Source of the DNA: an uncultured Ruminococcus sp.
GTDB taxonomy: Bacteria; Bacillota; Clostridia; Oscillospirales; Ruminococcaceae
DNA length: 64,000 nucleotides
Reading direction: 5' to 3'
Assembly (NCBI RefSeq): GCF_937915125.1
Contig: NZ_CALDMP010000076.1
Coordinates: 1-64,000 of the forward strand
Position numbers and translations under genes: made by a program. This document shows, in pieces, positions 1 to 9,058 of the stretch. Within the stretch, counting starts at the first letter, position 1. Every line of letters begins with the position of its first letter. The notes below the pieces were generated by a model, which saw only the letters and a program-made list of their open reading frames with translations, did not search any database and was not told where the DNA came from.

Positions 1-97
1 TACTTTGTGTATTCACGAGCATTTTTGTGAAATATGACGGAAAAGATGCAAGCAGATGATGTGCAAAGCCGCCAGGCGTTCTTTGTGCGGTATTGCC
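1..97 (+). repeat. R1 palindromic element, right part, cut by window edge
   Basis: The sequence matches the right-hand three fifths of the R1 family and ends in the R1 terminal repeat CTTTGTGCGGTATTGCC. The left end lies outside the window. The sequence after the end is TTAG, which may be one half of a target duplication. Confidence 0.85.
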
Positions 98-243
98 TTA
101 GCTCCTAAACAGAAAAAAGCACTCTTTTGCAATGGCAGAGAGTGCTTTTTTCGTATATGAATGCTGTTGCAAATCTTTTGGCTTGAAAACGTAAGGCGGG
201 GGCTTGCTCCCGCTGTTCCCAAAGAATCTTAGAGAACCCCCAT

Positions 244-268
244 TGTAGGGGCGACCATTGGTCGCCCG
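244..268. repeat. TGTAGGGGCGACC short hairpin repeat
   Basis: A small inverted repeat pairs GGGCGACC with GGTCGCCC. Related units occur at 31024-31094 and 60874-60898, and a cousin with GGGAACGAC arms is at 18101-18173. Confidence 0.6.
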
Positions 269-276
269 CAAGTTTC

Positions 277-448
277 GTTGAAAACGTCCCACCGAGACGT
301 TTTCAACGGTTTACTTGACTAGATGGTTTCACAAGGCAGGGCGGTCTTGTTCGCCCCGTCTCGAAAAAGCTGTCGCTTTTTCTCACCACCCTCGACCTGC
401 GCCGGAATACGGCGCAGGGTGATTTGCTGTCTGCGGACGGCGACCAGG
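277..448 (+). repeat. R3 interspersed repeat, copy 1
   Basis: A hairpin with arms GTTGAAAACGTC and GACGTTTTCAAC (277-307) is followed at 375-448 by a 74-bp block. The same hairpin and block, in the same order, recur in inverse orientation at 24755-24863, with only a handful of mismatches in the block. Confidence 0.7.
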
Positions 449-557
449 GATGCTGTCCCTGGACTCTGCCAGGGCTACGCGCCCTGGACCTCGCCAGCTA
501 GGCTCAGCTGGACCAGCAGCCTGGGCAGCCTTATTAAGGCAACACCGCAGTATAGTG

Positions 558-1844
558 TTACACTTTATCCAATGCTTGTTCCAGATCGGCAATAATATCC
601 TCTACGTTTTCCAATCCCACAGAGATCCGGATCAGCCCGCCGTCAATACCGGCAGCCACCAATTGTTCCTCCGTAAGCTGACGATGCGTAGCAGAAGCCG
701 GATGCAGCACACAAGTGCGGATATCCGCCACGTGTACCTCAATAGAAGCCAGCCGGAGCGCATCCATAAAGCGGACTGCCGCTTCCCTGCCGCCCTTGAT
801 GGAGATGGAAATCACGCCGCTGGTGCCTTCCGGGAGATATTTTTCCGCCAGAGCATGGCACGGATCATCCGGCAGACCCGGATAAGTCACAGATGCGATC
901 TTGTCAGACGACTTCAGCATCTCGGCAACTGCCATGGCATTTGCACAATACTGCCGCATCCGCACAGGCAGTGTTTCCAATCCCAGATTCAGCAAAAATG
1001 CGGAATTTGCCGCCGGATAGCAGCCGAAATCACGCATAAGCTGCATTCTCGCCTTGATGATATACGCCATTTTGCCGAAATCTCTGGTATAGACAACGCC
1101 GTGATAGCTCTCGTCCGGTTCGGTGAAATCCGGGAACTTTCCGCTGGCTGCCCAATCGAATTTGCCGCTGTCAACAATAACGCCGCCGCCTTGTACAGCA
1201 TGGCCATCCATGTACTTGGTAGTGGAGTGCACCACAATATCTGCGCCGAACTCAAAAGGACGGCAGAGCACCGGTGTCGCGAATGTATTGTCCACCACCA
1301 GCGGGATACCATTCCGGTGCGCCACCTTGGCAAATTTCTCAATATCAAACACCGTCAGCGCCGGATTGGCAATGGTCTCACCAAAAACCAGCTTGGTATT
1401 GGGCTGGATCGCCGCTTCAATTTCTTCCTCGCTGGCGTTAGGATCCACCCAGATGCACTCAATACCGAAGCGTTTCATGGTCACACTGAACAGATTCACA
1501 GTACCGCCGTAAATGGTACTTACGGAGACCAGACTGTCCCCGGCACTGCACAGATTCAGAACAGACAGCAGAGATGCCGCCTGACCGCTGGTAGTCAGCA
1601 TTGCACCAACGCCACCTTCCATGGCGGTAATTTTCTGTTCCACTGCATCACAGGTGGGGTTTGCAAACCGGGAATACATGGGTTCTGTTGGCATATCAAA
1701 CAGTGCTGCAACATGTTCCGTTGAATCAAAGCGATAGGTCGTGCTCTGTACAATGGGCATCACGCCGGGGCCGCCGTTTTCCGGGGTATATCCGGCATGG
1801 AGACATTTGGTTTCAATTTTTGCGTTTGGACTGCATGGATACAT
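558..1844 (-). CDS. metY: O-acetylhomoserine sulfhydrylase / aminocarboxypropyltransferase (PLP enzyme)
   Basis: The 428-residue protein belongs to the Cys/Met metabolism PLP-dependent family. The PLP lysine lies near residue 210 in VHSTTKYMDGH, and the SRFANPT and TTSGQAA stretches fit this family. Family members of this length make homocysteine or methionine precursors from O-acetylhomoserine and sulfide or thiols in the cytoplasm. The start at 1844 is chosen because AGGAGG lies 7 bases upstream; a longer reading frame begins inside the R1 element and is unlikely. The R1 copy begins only 27 bases upstream, so the native promoter is either displaced or lies beyond the insertion. luxS nearby fits a sulfur amino acid theme. 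The exact substrate (sulfide or methanethiol) cannot be read from sequence. Confidence 0.92.
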   Translation of the reverse strand: MYPCSPNAKIETKCLHAGYTPENGGPGVMPIVQSTTYRFDSTEHVAALFDMPTEPMYSRFANPTCDAVEQKITAMEGGVGAMLTTSGQAASLLSVLNLCSAGDSLVSVSTIYGGTVNLFSVTMKRFGIECIWVDPNASEEEIEAAIQPNTKLVFGETIANPALTVFDIEKFAKVAHRNGIPLVVDNTFATPVLCRPFEFGADIVVHSTTKYMDGHAVQGGGVIVDSGKFDWAASGKFPDFTEPDESYHGVVYTRDFGKMAYIIKARMQLMRDFGCYPAANSAFLLNLGLETLPVRMRQYCANAMAVAEMLKSSDKIASVTYPGLPDDPCHALAEKYLPEGTSGVISISIKGGREAAVRFMDALRLASIEVHVADIRTCVLHPASATHRQLTEEQLVAAGIDGGLIRISVGLENVEDIIADLEQALDKV

Positions 1845-1871
1845 GGTCAATTCCTCCTGAGTTATTTTATA

Positions 1872-2043
1872 GGCAATACCGCACAAAGATTGTGCGTCAG
1901 ATGCGCCGTCAGATTTTTCGTCAGATGAAACAAAAAGCGGAGTGAATACTTTGTGTATTCACGAGCATTTTTGTGAAATATGACGGAAAATATGCAAGCA
2001 TATGACGTGCAAAGCCGCCAGGCGCTCTTTGTGCGGTGTTGCC
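1872..2043 (+). mobile_element. R1 MITE-like element, copy A (172 bp)
   Basis: Terminal inverted repeats GGCAATACCGCACAAAG and CTTTGTGCGGTGTTGCC enclose a long imperfect palindrome with a central hairpin GTGAATAC-ttt-GTATTCAC. The direct repeat TATA flanks it at 1868-1871 and 2044-2047. There is no coding capacity for a transposase. It lies 27 bases upstream of metY. Confidence 0.9.
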
Positions 2044-2044
2044 T

Positions 2045-2204
2045 ATACTAATCTCTGACCAAACCCATGAAAATCTTCACCGCCATCCACTCGCTGCTCG
2101 TCGTCAAACGCCCTTGCCAGGCGACAGCCTGCCTGCGGACGTTTTCCTTGATCAGCGAATGCCTGTCGGCGAATCTTTTCATGGAACTGATCAGAGATTA
2201 GTAT
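2045..2204. repeat. R4 palindromic element with ATACTAATCTCTGA ends
   Basis: The left end ATACTAATCTCTGA is repeated inverted at the right end (TCAGAGATTAGTAT), and the homology of the arms continues inward past CCATGAAAA. A 44-codon frame with no ribosome-binding site runs through it, but the palindrome makes coding unlikely. The left end overlaps the target duplication of R1 copy A, so R1 probably inserted into the tip of this older element. Confidence 0.6.
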
Positions 2205-2327
2205 TAATAATTCCATTATAACACAAAAGAAGCCTTTTTGGTAGAGAAAATTTTGAATTGCTTCCCATAGATTTTTTCTATAGAACTGCCTTTCTTCAAT
2301 GGCTACAAGAACTTACCAGCAAAACAA

Positions 2328-2361
2328 AACCGCATGAGCTCCACCCGGAACCCATGCGGTT
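2328..2361 (-). terminator. Hairpin terminator after the 2375 gene
   Basis: AACCGCATG and CATGCGGTT pair in a stem of 9 bp. On the minus strand GTTTTGTTTT follows. A run of T also follows on the plus strand, so it could act in both directions. Confidence 0.75.
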
Positions 2362-2374
2362 TTTCTGTCATTTC

Positions 2375-3136
2375 TCAAAAAATATTCTCTGTAAACACTA
2401 GCACTTGGTAATACACACCATTATCATCTGTCACCGAAAACGACCGCTGTGCTTTTTGCAGCAGGGGATCCATTCGATTCAGGAGCAGATCATACTCACC
2501 TTGATCCAACAACAGGAAATACTCTTCCTGATTCGGCTGATCCTCATACCAGCTTTTTGCTGTCTGATATTCCGCAGGGCTTACGCCGCCCTCGTCGATT
2601 TCCACATTACGCACCAGTATCTCTGAATCTGAGATCACGGTTATGGCATTGGCACGCCAGAACGTGGCATAACCATAGGTCAGCCCATGTTCCACCAGTA
2701 TCTGCGTCAGTTGATATTGCGTATTTTCCTTATAATAGTCCTTTGGCAGCAACGCCACATTCCATACGCTAAGTGCACAGAAGCACACCACCGGGATACA
2801 CAGAACGCCGGCAATGCGATTCATGGAATTGCCCTCGGAAATCGCCCAGTGCACAAATGCCATGGAGACAACGACAGAAGTGCAGACAATAGGGTTAAGC
2901 CGCCAGTTTGCCATAGACAAATAGCCACAGATATACCCTACCATAATGAGCGCCGTCATGATCCAGTGCACCCAGAAGATCTCGCGCAGCTTTTCACTGG
3001 AGCTGACAACTGCCAATAAAACCGCCGCCGCACCGCAGATCCAGCGATAATTCCAGTGCATTTCCCGGAGCATGAGACAGAAGCCCGTCAGAAACAGCAG
3101 GAAAAACAACAGCATACCCAGGGTATGGGTAGCCAT
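2375..3136 (-). CDS. Membrane protein with C-terminal extracytoplasmic domain, unknown function
   Basis: The 253-residue product has about five hydrophobic segments in its first 130 residues. A soluble tail of about 120 residues follows, with a YGYATFWRANAIT stretch. From memory, similar tails end long multi-pass membrane proteins of the GT39-like glycosyltransferase type, so this may be the C-terminal remnant of such a protein, but I cannot confirm it. An in-frame stop at 3146-3148 fixes the upstream limit. The ribosome-binding site is poor: an AGAGGGG sits more than 20 bases from the ATG. It begins 38 bases after luxS ends and is probably read through from the luxS promoter. It is intact as an ORF; its function is not recognised. 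Confidence 0.65.
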   Translation of the reverse strand: MATHTLGMLLFFLLFLTGFCLMLREMHWNYRWICGAAAVLLAVVSSSEKLREIFWVHWIMTALIMVGYICGYLSMANWRLNPIVCTSVVVSMAFVHWAISEGNSMNRIAGVLCIPVVCFCALSVWNVALLPKDYYKENTQYQLTQILVEHGLTYGYATFWRANAITVISDSEILVRNVEIDEGGVSPAEYQTAKSWYEDQPNQEEYFLLLDQGEYDLLLNRMDPLLQKAQRSFSVTDDNGVYYQVLVFTENIF

Positions 3137-3174
3137 AGATCTTGATTATCCAATATCCGTATCCCCTCTTTCTG

Positions 3175-3669
3175 TCAGACCGAAGCCGTACTGTTTAACA
3201 CATTCTGAGGATATTGCAGCTGCGCCGGCGTCCAGTCTGCCATGACGGGCTGAAATTCCCGTGCGACTGCCTTTGCGCCATCCAGGTCATGGGCGAGATA
3301 ATTGCCGCATTCCCAGCGTTTTCCCCCGGGGATCTCCCCGGAAAAGTCCAGGATGAACTGCAATGTCTCCTGCACCAGGCGAATGGCATCTGCGCCGGAG
3401 ATGGTCTCCCGTGTCAGGAAATAGAACCCAGTGCGGCACCCCATGGGGCCCACATAGACGATGTCATCGGAAAGAGGCGTATTGCGCACATAGGTGGCAA
3501 AGAGATGTTCAAAGGTATGCAGGGCATTGTCCTCCAGATAATCGCACGCCGGATTGTTAGGCAGCTTCATGCGGATGTCATATGTTACCACATCCCCATC
3601 CACACGGGAGATATACATGCCCCGTTTCAGGTGGTCATGGTTGATGGTAAAGCTTGTGATCTGTTTCAT
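3175..3669 (-). CDS. luxS: S-ribosylhomocysteine lyase LuxS
   Basis: The 164-residue protein has the zinc-binding HTFEH motif (His51, His55) and the third ligand Cys121 in WECGNYLAHD. Cys78 in GPMGCRTG is the expected catalytic thiol. LuxS splits S-ribosylhomocysteine into homocysteine and DPD, the precursor of autoinducer-2, in the activated methyl cycle. Length and motifs are typical. The ATG at 3669 follows GGAGG by 7 bases; an upstream frame extension has no site. A promoter with consensus elements lies 40-70 bases upstream. Homocysteine from this step is also what metY makes, and the two genes lie in the same orientation with the 2375 gene between them. Confidence 0.96.
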   Translation of the reverse strand: MKQITSFTINHDHLKRGMYISRVDGDVVTYDIRMKLPNNPACDYLEDNALHTFEHLFATYVRNTPLSDDIVYVGPMGCRTGFYFLTRETISGADAIRLVQETLQFILDFSGEIPGGKRWECGNYLAHDLDGAKAVAREFQPVMADWTPAQLQYPQNVLNSTASV

Positions 3670-3709
3670 AGGTATTTCCTCCGATTTTACATAGTAATCC
3701 ATAATATTT

Positions 3710-3739
3710 ATTATAGCAAACACCCATTGCGCTTGTCAA
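3710..3739 (-). promoter_or_regulatory. luxS promoter
   Basis: On the minus strand TTGACA (3739-3734) and TATAAT (3715-3710) are separated by 18 bases, and the luxS start lies about 40 bases downstream. Confidence 0.8.
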
Positions 3740-3751
3740 GTATGCATCAAA

Positions 3752-3857
3752 AACCCCTCCACCATTGCTGCGCAATGGTCCTCCTCCCCTTTCAAGGGAG
3801 GCAGATGAGGCTCCCCTGAAAGGGGAGCTGGCACGGCGCAGCCGTGACTGAGGGGTT
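3752..3857. repeat. Compound inverted repeat (AACCCCTC ... GAGGGGTT)
   Basis: Outer arms AACCCCTC and GAGGGGTT enclose smaller hairpins such as CCATTGC/GCAATGG and CTCCCCTT/AAGGGGAG. Units of this type are common between genes in Clostridia. No coding sequence is present. Confidence 0.65.
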
Positions 3858-3890
3858 CATTCTCCTATAAAATTTGATTTCCATACAAAA

Positions 3891-3916
3891 AACCGGACTG
3901 TTTCCACAATCCGGTT
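3891..3916 (-). terminator. Terminator of the leucine-rich-repeat dockerin gene
   Basis: ACCGGA and TCCGGT form the stem, and on the minus strand TTTTTTG follows directly. Confidence 0.75.
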
Positions 3917-3934
3917 TCAGGGTATGATTTCGGG

Positions 3935-6403
3935 TTAATCAGTGCATGGCAGGGCATTCACCAGATGCACCAGAAATTTCAGCAGGACAATGGCGTCGTT
4001 GGTACCCAGTTCGCCGTTAGCGTCACAATCAGCGTTGGCAGCTGCCTGATCGGAAAGCTTGACAGCACCGGCAGCGGCTTTGTTCAGGAGTACGGCGTCG
4101 GTGATATCTACTCTGCCGTCCAGGTTGGTGTCGCCGTAAAGGTTTCCATTGATGGGCTGGGTGGTCGTACCCTGTGCTTCGATCGTCAGTGTCACAGAAT
4201 CCATTTTCCCATCATAGGAAATCACAATTAAAGTGCTTCCTGTTCCAACAATGGTCACAACGCCATTTTCATCGACTATGGCAACATCTGTATTGCTTGA
4301 ATACCAAACGGCATCCTCTGGCGGAACATTACAAGACATCTGGAAGCTGTTTCCTGGAACAAGCTCAGATTCAGACGGTACTTGCAGATGAACTCCCGTA
4401 TCAGCAGTTGTGGTTTCAGTGGAAGTTGTAGTAGTTGTTGTGGTGGTTGTGGTCATTGTCGTAGTAGTTGTTGTGGTAGTAACCACAGGCGAAGCATTAT
4501 AATGAATCGTTGCATTCAGCAAATAGTCATTACCTGAAGCAATGTAAATAGAATCCCACGCTTCCTCCGTTCCGCAATAATAAACATCTTTCAATGAATA
4601 TGAATATGAAAATGCCCTTTTACCGATGCTCGTCACACTATCCGGAATGACAATGCTTTCCAACGCAGCGCACTCATAAAATGCGTTTTCTTCAATCGCA
4701 TATACGCCGTCTGGAATTACAAATTCTGTCAGCGAATTACAACCCTGAAAAAAACCATAATCCGTTCTATATCTGCCGTCGTATTCATAAGCAGAAGGAA
4801 GACTTGTCAGTTGGCTTGGCAGCGTCACACTAGTCAGACTCCTGCACCCATAGAACATGCCGCCGCCCATATCTGTCACACTATCTGGAATGACAATACT
4901 TTCCAGATTCTTATAGTCCTGGAATGCCAGATCTGGAAGCGCTGTCAGACCATCCCAAAGAACTACATGCTTTCTGCTATATGGACAGTATACCAATGTT
5001 TTTTCAAATTTGTCGTAGAGCACGCCATCGTAGGTAAAATACGCCAGATTGCTGTCGCTAATCGTAATGGATTCCAACATAGGACAATCAGACAACAGCC
5101 CCAAATCTATACTGACGACAGCATCCCACAGTTCAATTGACATTTTTCCCAAAGGACAATATACCAGAGTTTTTCCGGTTTTCTGATACAGTGCACCGTC
5201 ATAACTGTAATATGTTGTATTGTACTCATTCACCGTAATGCGTTCCAGGCTTTTACAGCCGGAAAAGGCATTCATTGAAATACTTGACACAAATGCTGGA
5301 ATTTGAATTTCTGTCAAACTGGTACAGTTTGCAAACGTACCAGTATAAATTTCAGTCACGCCATATGGAATCACAAGACTTGTCAGCCCGGTACAACCAG
5401 AAAAGGCATTGGAAGAAATATCTGTAATGCCATCCGGCAGCACAATATCTGTCAATTTGGTACAGTCAGAAAATGCGCCTGTATCAATTGTTTTCGTATT
5501 CGCCAAAATATTAACTGTGTTTTTTCCTTGAGGACAATACAGCAGTGTACTGCCGGTGTTATCATACAACACACCATCATAACTGCGATAATTTGCATTG
5601 TTCTCATCTACCGCAATGTTTTCCAGTGAAACACAGCCAGCAAAAGCAGAAGCGGGAATACTTGTCACGCTATCCGATATTGTGACAGATTTCAGATTTC
5701 TACAAGATGCAAAGGCATCTTCCGCAATCACCTGTACCGGAATGCCATCGATTGTCCCAGGGATCTCCGCCACAGGTGCACTTTCATCGCAATCTGTAAT
5801 TTTATAGTAAATGCTTCCTGCCGTTGTGTCTTTAACGATCTCATACGTCAGATCTTCCAGTCTCGGCGTATATACTGGAGTATCTTCCGAAATCACCAGA
5901 TAAATCTCATTGTATGTACAGTAACCGGTAATATCTGGGGTGATTACCACAGATCCTGCACCAACAATTGTGACATAACCATCATCTGTTACTACGGCAA
6001 CACTTTCATCGCTGGACTGAAAGCCATTGACGGTTGGCTCCCCATAAGGATAATATCCGATACTATAATCCAAATAAAATGAACTGCCAACATATAGGAG
6101 GCTTTTTGGCGGCTCTGAAAATTCAATTTCGGCTGGAGGTGGTGTGGTAACTGTCGTTATAGTGGTTGTTGTCATGGTGGTCGTTTCCTCTGCACCGTAA
6201 ATCACAGGCACTTCTGTTACAATATATTGTGCTTCCGCTCTTGGCGTAATGGGTGCTTCCGATACGACAGGAACATCCACGGCTTCTGTCTGCTGTACTG
6301 GCTCAGATTCCGTATCATTTGCATAACAAACCACACTCGTCATTCCAGTGACAAGCACAGCAACAGCAGAAAGCACACCATAAACACGCTTCCAAATCTT
6401 CAT
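3935..6403 (-). CDS. Secreted BspA-type leucine-rich-repeat protein with dockerin
   Basis: The 822-residue protein has a signal peptide (about 1-29) and then a Thr-rich linker near 75-88. An Ig-like bacterial domain of the BIG2 type follows (about 92-170). A long array of LRR_5/BspA repeats comes next (about 185-640), with repeated phrases such as IVIPDSVT and YDGVLYD. A second Thr-rich linker (about 650-675) and a second BIG2 domain (about 677-745) precede the C-terminal dockerin (about 755-822), which has two calcium loops, DTNLDGRVDITDA and DCDANGELGTNDA. BspA repeats usually mediate binding to proteins or surfaces. The dockerin implies docking to a cohesin on a scaffoldin, so the likely role is a non-catalytic adhesion component of an extracellular complex. 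The start at 6403 has AAAGGAG 11 bases upstream. The binding partner is unknown. Confidence 0.9.
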   Translation of the reverse strand: MKIWKRVYGVLSAVAVLVTGMTSVVCYANDTESEPVQQTEAVDVPVVSEAPITPRAEAQYIVTEVPVIYGAEETTTMTTTTITTVTTPPPAEIEFSEPPKSLLYVGSSFYLDYSIGYYPYGEPTVNGFQSSDESVAVVTDDGYVTIVGAGSVVITPDITGYCTYNEIYLVISEDTPVYTPRLEDLTYEIVKDTTAGSIYYKITDCDESAPVAEIPGTIDGIPVQVIAEDAFASCRNLKSVTISDSVTSIPASAFAGCVSLENIAVDENNANYRSYDGVLYDNTGSTLLYCPQGKNTVNILANTKTIDTGAFSDCTKLTDIVLPDGITDISSNAFSGCTGLTSLVIPYGVTEIYTGTFANCTSLTEIQIPAFVSSISMNAFSGCKSLERITVNEYNTTYYSYDGALYQKTGKTLVYCPLGKMSIELWDAVVSIDLGLLSDCPMLESITISDSNLAYFTYDGVLYDKFEKTLVYCPYSRKHVVLWDGLTALPDLAFQDYKNLESIVIPDSVTDMGGGMFYGCRSLTSVTLPSQLTSLPSAYEYDGRYRTDYGFFQGCNSLTEFVIPDGVYAIEENAFYECAALESIVIPDSVTSIGKRAFSYSYSLKDVYYCGTEEAWDSIYIASGNDYLLNATIHYNASPVVTTTTTTTTMTTTTTTTTTTSTETTTADTGVHLQVPSESELVPGNSFQMSCNVPPEDAVWYSSNTDVAIVDENGVVTIVGTGSTLIVISYDGKMDSVTLTIEAQGTTTQPINGNLYGDTNLDGRVDITDAVLLNKAAAGAVKLSDQAAANADCDANGELGTNDAIVLLKFLVHLVNALPCTD

Positions 6404-6444
6404 CTTCCCATAAACTCCTTTTCCGTAAAAATATATTTGTTTAT

Positions 6445-6453
6445 ATTATACCA
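6445..6453 (-). promoter_or_regulatory. Extended -10 promoter of the LRR-dockerin gene
   Basis: The minus strand reads TGGTATAAT, an extended -10 box. The best -35 candidate (TTTACA) is 20 bases away, too far for a standard promoter, so the TG extension may compensate. Confidence 0.55.
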
Positions 6454-6488
6454 GATTATCCCTCTTTATTTGTAAATAAATCGTAAAT

Positions 6489-6526
6489 AAAAGACCGCCA
6501 TACCCACCAGGGCACAACGGTCTTTT
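6489..6526 (-). terminator. ftsH terminator
   Basis: AAAAGACCG pairs with CGGTCTTTT, and a T-rich tail (TTTATTTACG on the minus strand) follows. It begins 3 bases after the ftsH stop codon. Confidence 0.8.
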
Positions 6527-6529
6527 CCA

Positions 6530-8458
6530 TTATTCTACCGTTTTCTCCGGCTCCTCCGGCACATCTGCCGGCTGCGCCGTCTCCGGTGCAGTTTCCTCCG
6601 GTTTCGCCGGTGTATCCTCGAACATTGCCGGATCCATCTCGCCCCGCATGAGCACCTCGAAATCCTCACGCTCGATCTTCTCGTGGAGCATCAGATACTT
6701 CGCCAGCAGATGGAGCTGATCCATGTGCGCCTGCAAAATTTCCTTTGCCTTGTCATACGCCTTTTCAATGATGGAACGCACTTCGTCGTCGATCTCCGCC
6801 GCCACACGGTCGGAATAATCTCTGGACGAACCCAGATCCCGTCCCAGGAACACTTCGCTCTGGTCGTTACCATAGACCACAGGCCCCATTTTCTCGCTGA
6901 AGCCATAGCGTGTGACCATGCTCCGTGCCGTGGATGTGGCACGCTCCAGGTCGTTGGATGCGCCGGTGGAGATATCCTCCAGCACCAGCTGTTCCGCAAC
7001 TCTGCCGCCCAGCAGGGTGATGATATTCTCCTCCATCTCCTTTTTGGAGACAAAGCTCTTGTCCTGTTCCGGCAGGGACATGGTATATCCCCCAGCCATA
7101 CCACGGGGAATGATAGACACCTGGTGCACCTTATCCTGGTGGTCGCAGTAGTACGTGCAGACAGCGTGACCTGCCTCGTGGAACGCCGTGAGACGCTTTT
7201 CCTTTTCCGTCACCTTGTGGGACTTCTTCTCCGGGCCGGCAATGACCTTAATGGTTGCCTCCTGGATTTCATCCATAGTAATTGCCTTTTTGTTCTTCCG
7301 TGCCGCCAGCAGGCAGGCTTCGTTGACCAGATTCTCCAGATCTGCACCCGTAAAGCCCACAGTGGACTTTGCAATGGTAGTCAGATCCACGTCAGGGCCG
7401 ACGCTCTTGGACTTTGTGTGTACTTTCAGAATGGCTTCACGCCCCTTGACATCGGGATAGCCTACCACGATCTGGCGGTCGAACCGTCCCGGACGCAACA
7501 GTGCCGGGTCGAGAATATCCCGGCGGTTGGTTGCCGCAATGACAATGACATTATCCTTTCCGGTGAAACCGTCCATCTCAACCAGCAGCTGGTTCAGAGT
7601 CTGTTCCCGTTCGTCATGTCCGCCGCCGATACCCGTACCACGGTGACGTCCCACAGCGTCGATCTCGTCTATGAAGATGATGGACGGTGCATTCTTCTTC
7701 GCCTGTTCGAACAGGTCACGCACACGGGATGCACCTACGCCCACGAACATTTCCACAAAATCCGAACCCGAAATGGAAAAGAACGGGCAGCCTGCTTCTC
7801 CGGCGACAGCTCGTGCCAGCAAGGTCTTACCGGTTCCGGGCGGTCCCATAAGCAATACGCCCTTGGGGATTCTTGCGCCCAACTCCGCATATTTCCGGGG
7901 ATTTTTCAAAAAGTCCACGATCTCTTCCAGCTCGTGCTTTTCCTCATCCGCCCCGGCAACATCCGCAAAGGTTGCCTTCCGGGTGTTCATCTGATTCTTG
8001 ATATTCGCCTTTCCGAATGTAGTGTACTTCCCGCCGCCGTTTGCCTGCCGCATCATAAATGCAAACAGGATAATCATCAGAATCACAAGAATCACTGTGG
8101 GGATGATCGTCAGCAGCCAGGAAGTATCCTTGATCTTATAGAAATCCTCTTTCAGCGGTACTTCGTTTCTGGCGTTATACTTCTCCCGGTAATACTGGGT
8201 ATCCTCCAGGAAAATCTGGACATTCGGCACTTCATATGCAATTTTCTCGTCATTTTGCAGCACCATCTCCAACTCGCCGGACCCCAGATCCAGGGTATAT
8301 TCCTTGACATCATAATCATCAAAATGCTGGATGATCTCAGAATATTCCGGTGTCTTGACGTTGCCCTTCAAATTCGGCAGCAAAAAGACCAGGGCTGCAA
8401 TGAGCAGCAATACGATCACAAGATAAGTTCCGATGCCTCTGCCTCTCTTTGGTGTCAA
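6530..8458 (-). CDS. ftsH: ATP-dependent zinc metalloprotease FtsH
   Basis: This 642-residue membrane-anchored AAA+ protease degrades misfolded and regulatory membrane and soluble proteins. Two transmembrane segments (about 11-28 and 113-136) flank the extracytoplasmic domain. The AAA domain has Walker A GPPGTGKT (205-212) and Walker B IIFIDEID (about 260), and the protease zinc site is HEAGH (427-431). The C-terminus is acidic and Pro/Glu-rich. The start is TTG at 8458, preceded at 9 bases by GGAG; the only nearby ATG is out of frame. It is the last gene of dnaB-tilS-hpt-ftsH, an order conserved in many Firmicutes, and has its own terminator. Confidence 0.97.
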   Translation of the reverse strand: MTPKRGRGIGTYLVIVLLLIAALVFLLPNLKGNVKTPEYSEIIQHFDDYDVKEYTLDLGSGELEMVLQNDEKIAYEVPNVQIFLEDTQYYREKYNARNEVPLKEDFYKIKDTSWLLTIIPTVILVILMIILFAFMMRQANGGGKYTTFGKANIKNQMNTRKATFADVAGADEEKHELEEIVDFLKNPRKYAELGARIPKGVLLMGPPGTGKTLLARAVAGEAGCPFFSISGSDFVEMFVGVGASRVRDLFEQAKKNAPSIIFIDEIDAVGRHRGTGIGGGHDEREQTLNQLLVEMDGFTGKDNVIVIAATNRRDILDPALLRPGRFDRQIVVGYPDVKGREAILKVHTKSKSVGPDVDLTTIAKSTVGFTGADLENLVNEACLLAARKNKKAITMDEIQEATIKVIAGPEKKSHKVTEKEKRLTAFHEAGHAVCTYYCDHQDKVHQVSIIPRGMAGGYTMSLPEQDKSFVSKKEMEENIITLLGGRVAEQLVLEDISTGASNDLERATSTARSMVTRYGFSEKMGPVVYGNDQSEVFLGRDLGSSRDYSDRVAAEIDDEVRSIIEKAYDKAKEILQAHMDQLHLLAKYLMLHEKIEREDFEVLMRGEMDPAMFEDTPAKPEETAPETAQPADVPEEPEKTVE

Positions 8459-8503
8459 ATCACATTCACTCCATTCTGTTTCGGCGATCTCTGCGCCTTT
8501 TTC

Positions 8504-9058
8504 TCAATGCTTTTGTTGTTCGTCAGAATTTCTATAAATCCCGATGTACGGCAAATTGCGGTAAAGTCCTGCATGATCTAGTCCATATCCCACCACAAAA
8601 GCGTCGGGAATGGAAAAGCCCCGGTATGCCAGCGGTACTTCAAATAGCCGCCGTTCCGGTTTGTCCAGCAGCGTACACACCGCCAGGGAAGCTGGCTTCT
8701 GGGTTTCCATCGCCGGGAGCACTGCATGAAGCGTCGTGCCCGTGTCCAGGATATCCTCCACCAGCACCACATGTCGTCCCACCAGAGACTGGGACAGCGG
8801 TACTTCAAACTGTACCTGACCGGAAGTGACTGTTCCGTCTCCATAGCTGGACGCACGCATGAAGTCCAGTTCCAGAGGAATCGGCACTGCCCGAACCAGA
8901 TCGGCAAAAAAGATGCTGGAGCCTTTCAGCAGGCACACAAACAGTGGCTTTTTGTCCGCATAATCTGCCGCCAGCTGTGCGCCCAGTTCCTGCACACGTG
9001 TCTGTATCTGCGCTTGCGTCAGCAGCACTTGTACAATGTTTGCTTCCAGCTCAGACAT
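8504..9058 (-). CDS. hpt: Hypoxanthine phosphoribosyltransferase
   Basis: The 184-residue purine salvage enzyme converts hypoxanthine or guanine with PRPP to IMP or GMP. The PRPP-binding loop is VVLVEDILDTGTTL (97-110), and the length is typical. AAAGGAG precedes the ATG at 9058. The start overlaps the end of tilS by 8 bases, so the two are translationally coupled, and ftsH follows 45 bases after the stop. Confidence 0.95.
   Translation of the reverse strand: MSELEANIVQVLLTQAQIQTRVQELGAQLAADYADKKPLFVCLLKGSSIFFADLVRAVPIPLELDFMRASSYGDGTVTSGQVQFEVPLSQSLVGRHVVLVEDILDTGTTLHAVLPAMETQKPASLAVCTLLDKPERRLFEVPLAYRGFSIPDAFVVGYGLDHAGLYRNLPYIGIYRNSDEQQKH

Larger units (their letters stand above)
98..557. 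other. Intergenic region made of short hairpin repeats, no gene
   Basis: No coding region with a plausible start is seen. The stretch holds a TGTAGGGGCGACC hairpin at 244-268, an R3 repeat unit at 277-448, and GC-rich hairpins at about 449-535 built from inverted CCAGGG and CCAGCTGAGC-like words. A lone R1 terminal fragment (GGCAACACCGCA) sits at 538-549, just past the metY stop codon. The GC-rich hairpins may serve as the metY terminator, although no clear T-run follows them. Confidence 0.6.

Noticed and set aside
450..1724. 424-codon plus-strand frame
   Set aside because: It is the antisense shadow of metY; the minus-strand protein is a clear PLP enzyme and this one resembles nothing.
2036..2221. 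Possible small gene in the 2045-2204 region
   Set aside because: The sequence is an inverted repeat read similarly on both strands, with no ribosome-binding site.
1845..2374. SAM riboswitch upstream of metY
   Set aside because: None of the conserved S-box words were found; the space is filled by R1 and R4.
6683..8581. 632-codon plus-strand frame opposite ftsH
   Set aside because: It lies opposite a certain ftsH gene, is rich in His and Cys and has no ribosome-binding site.
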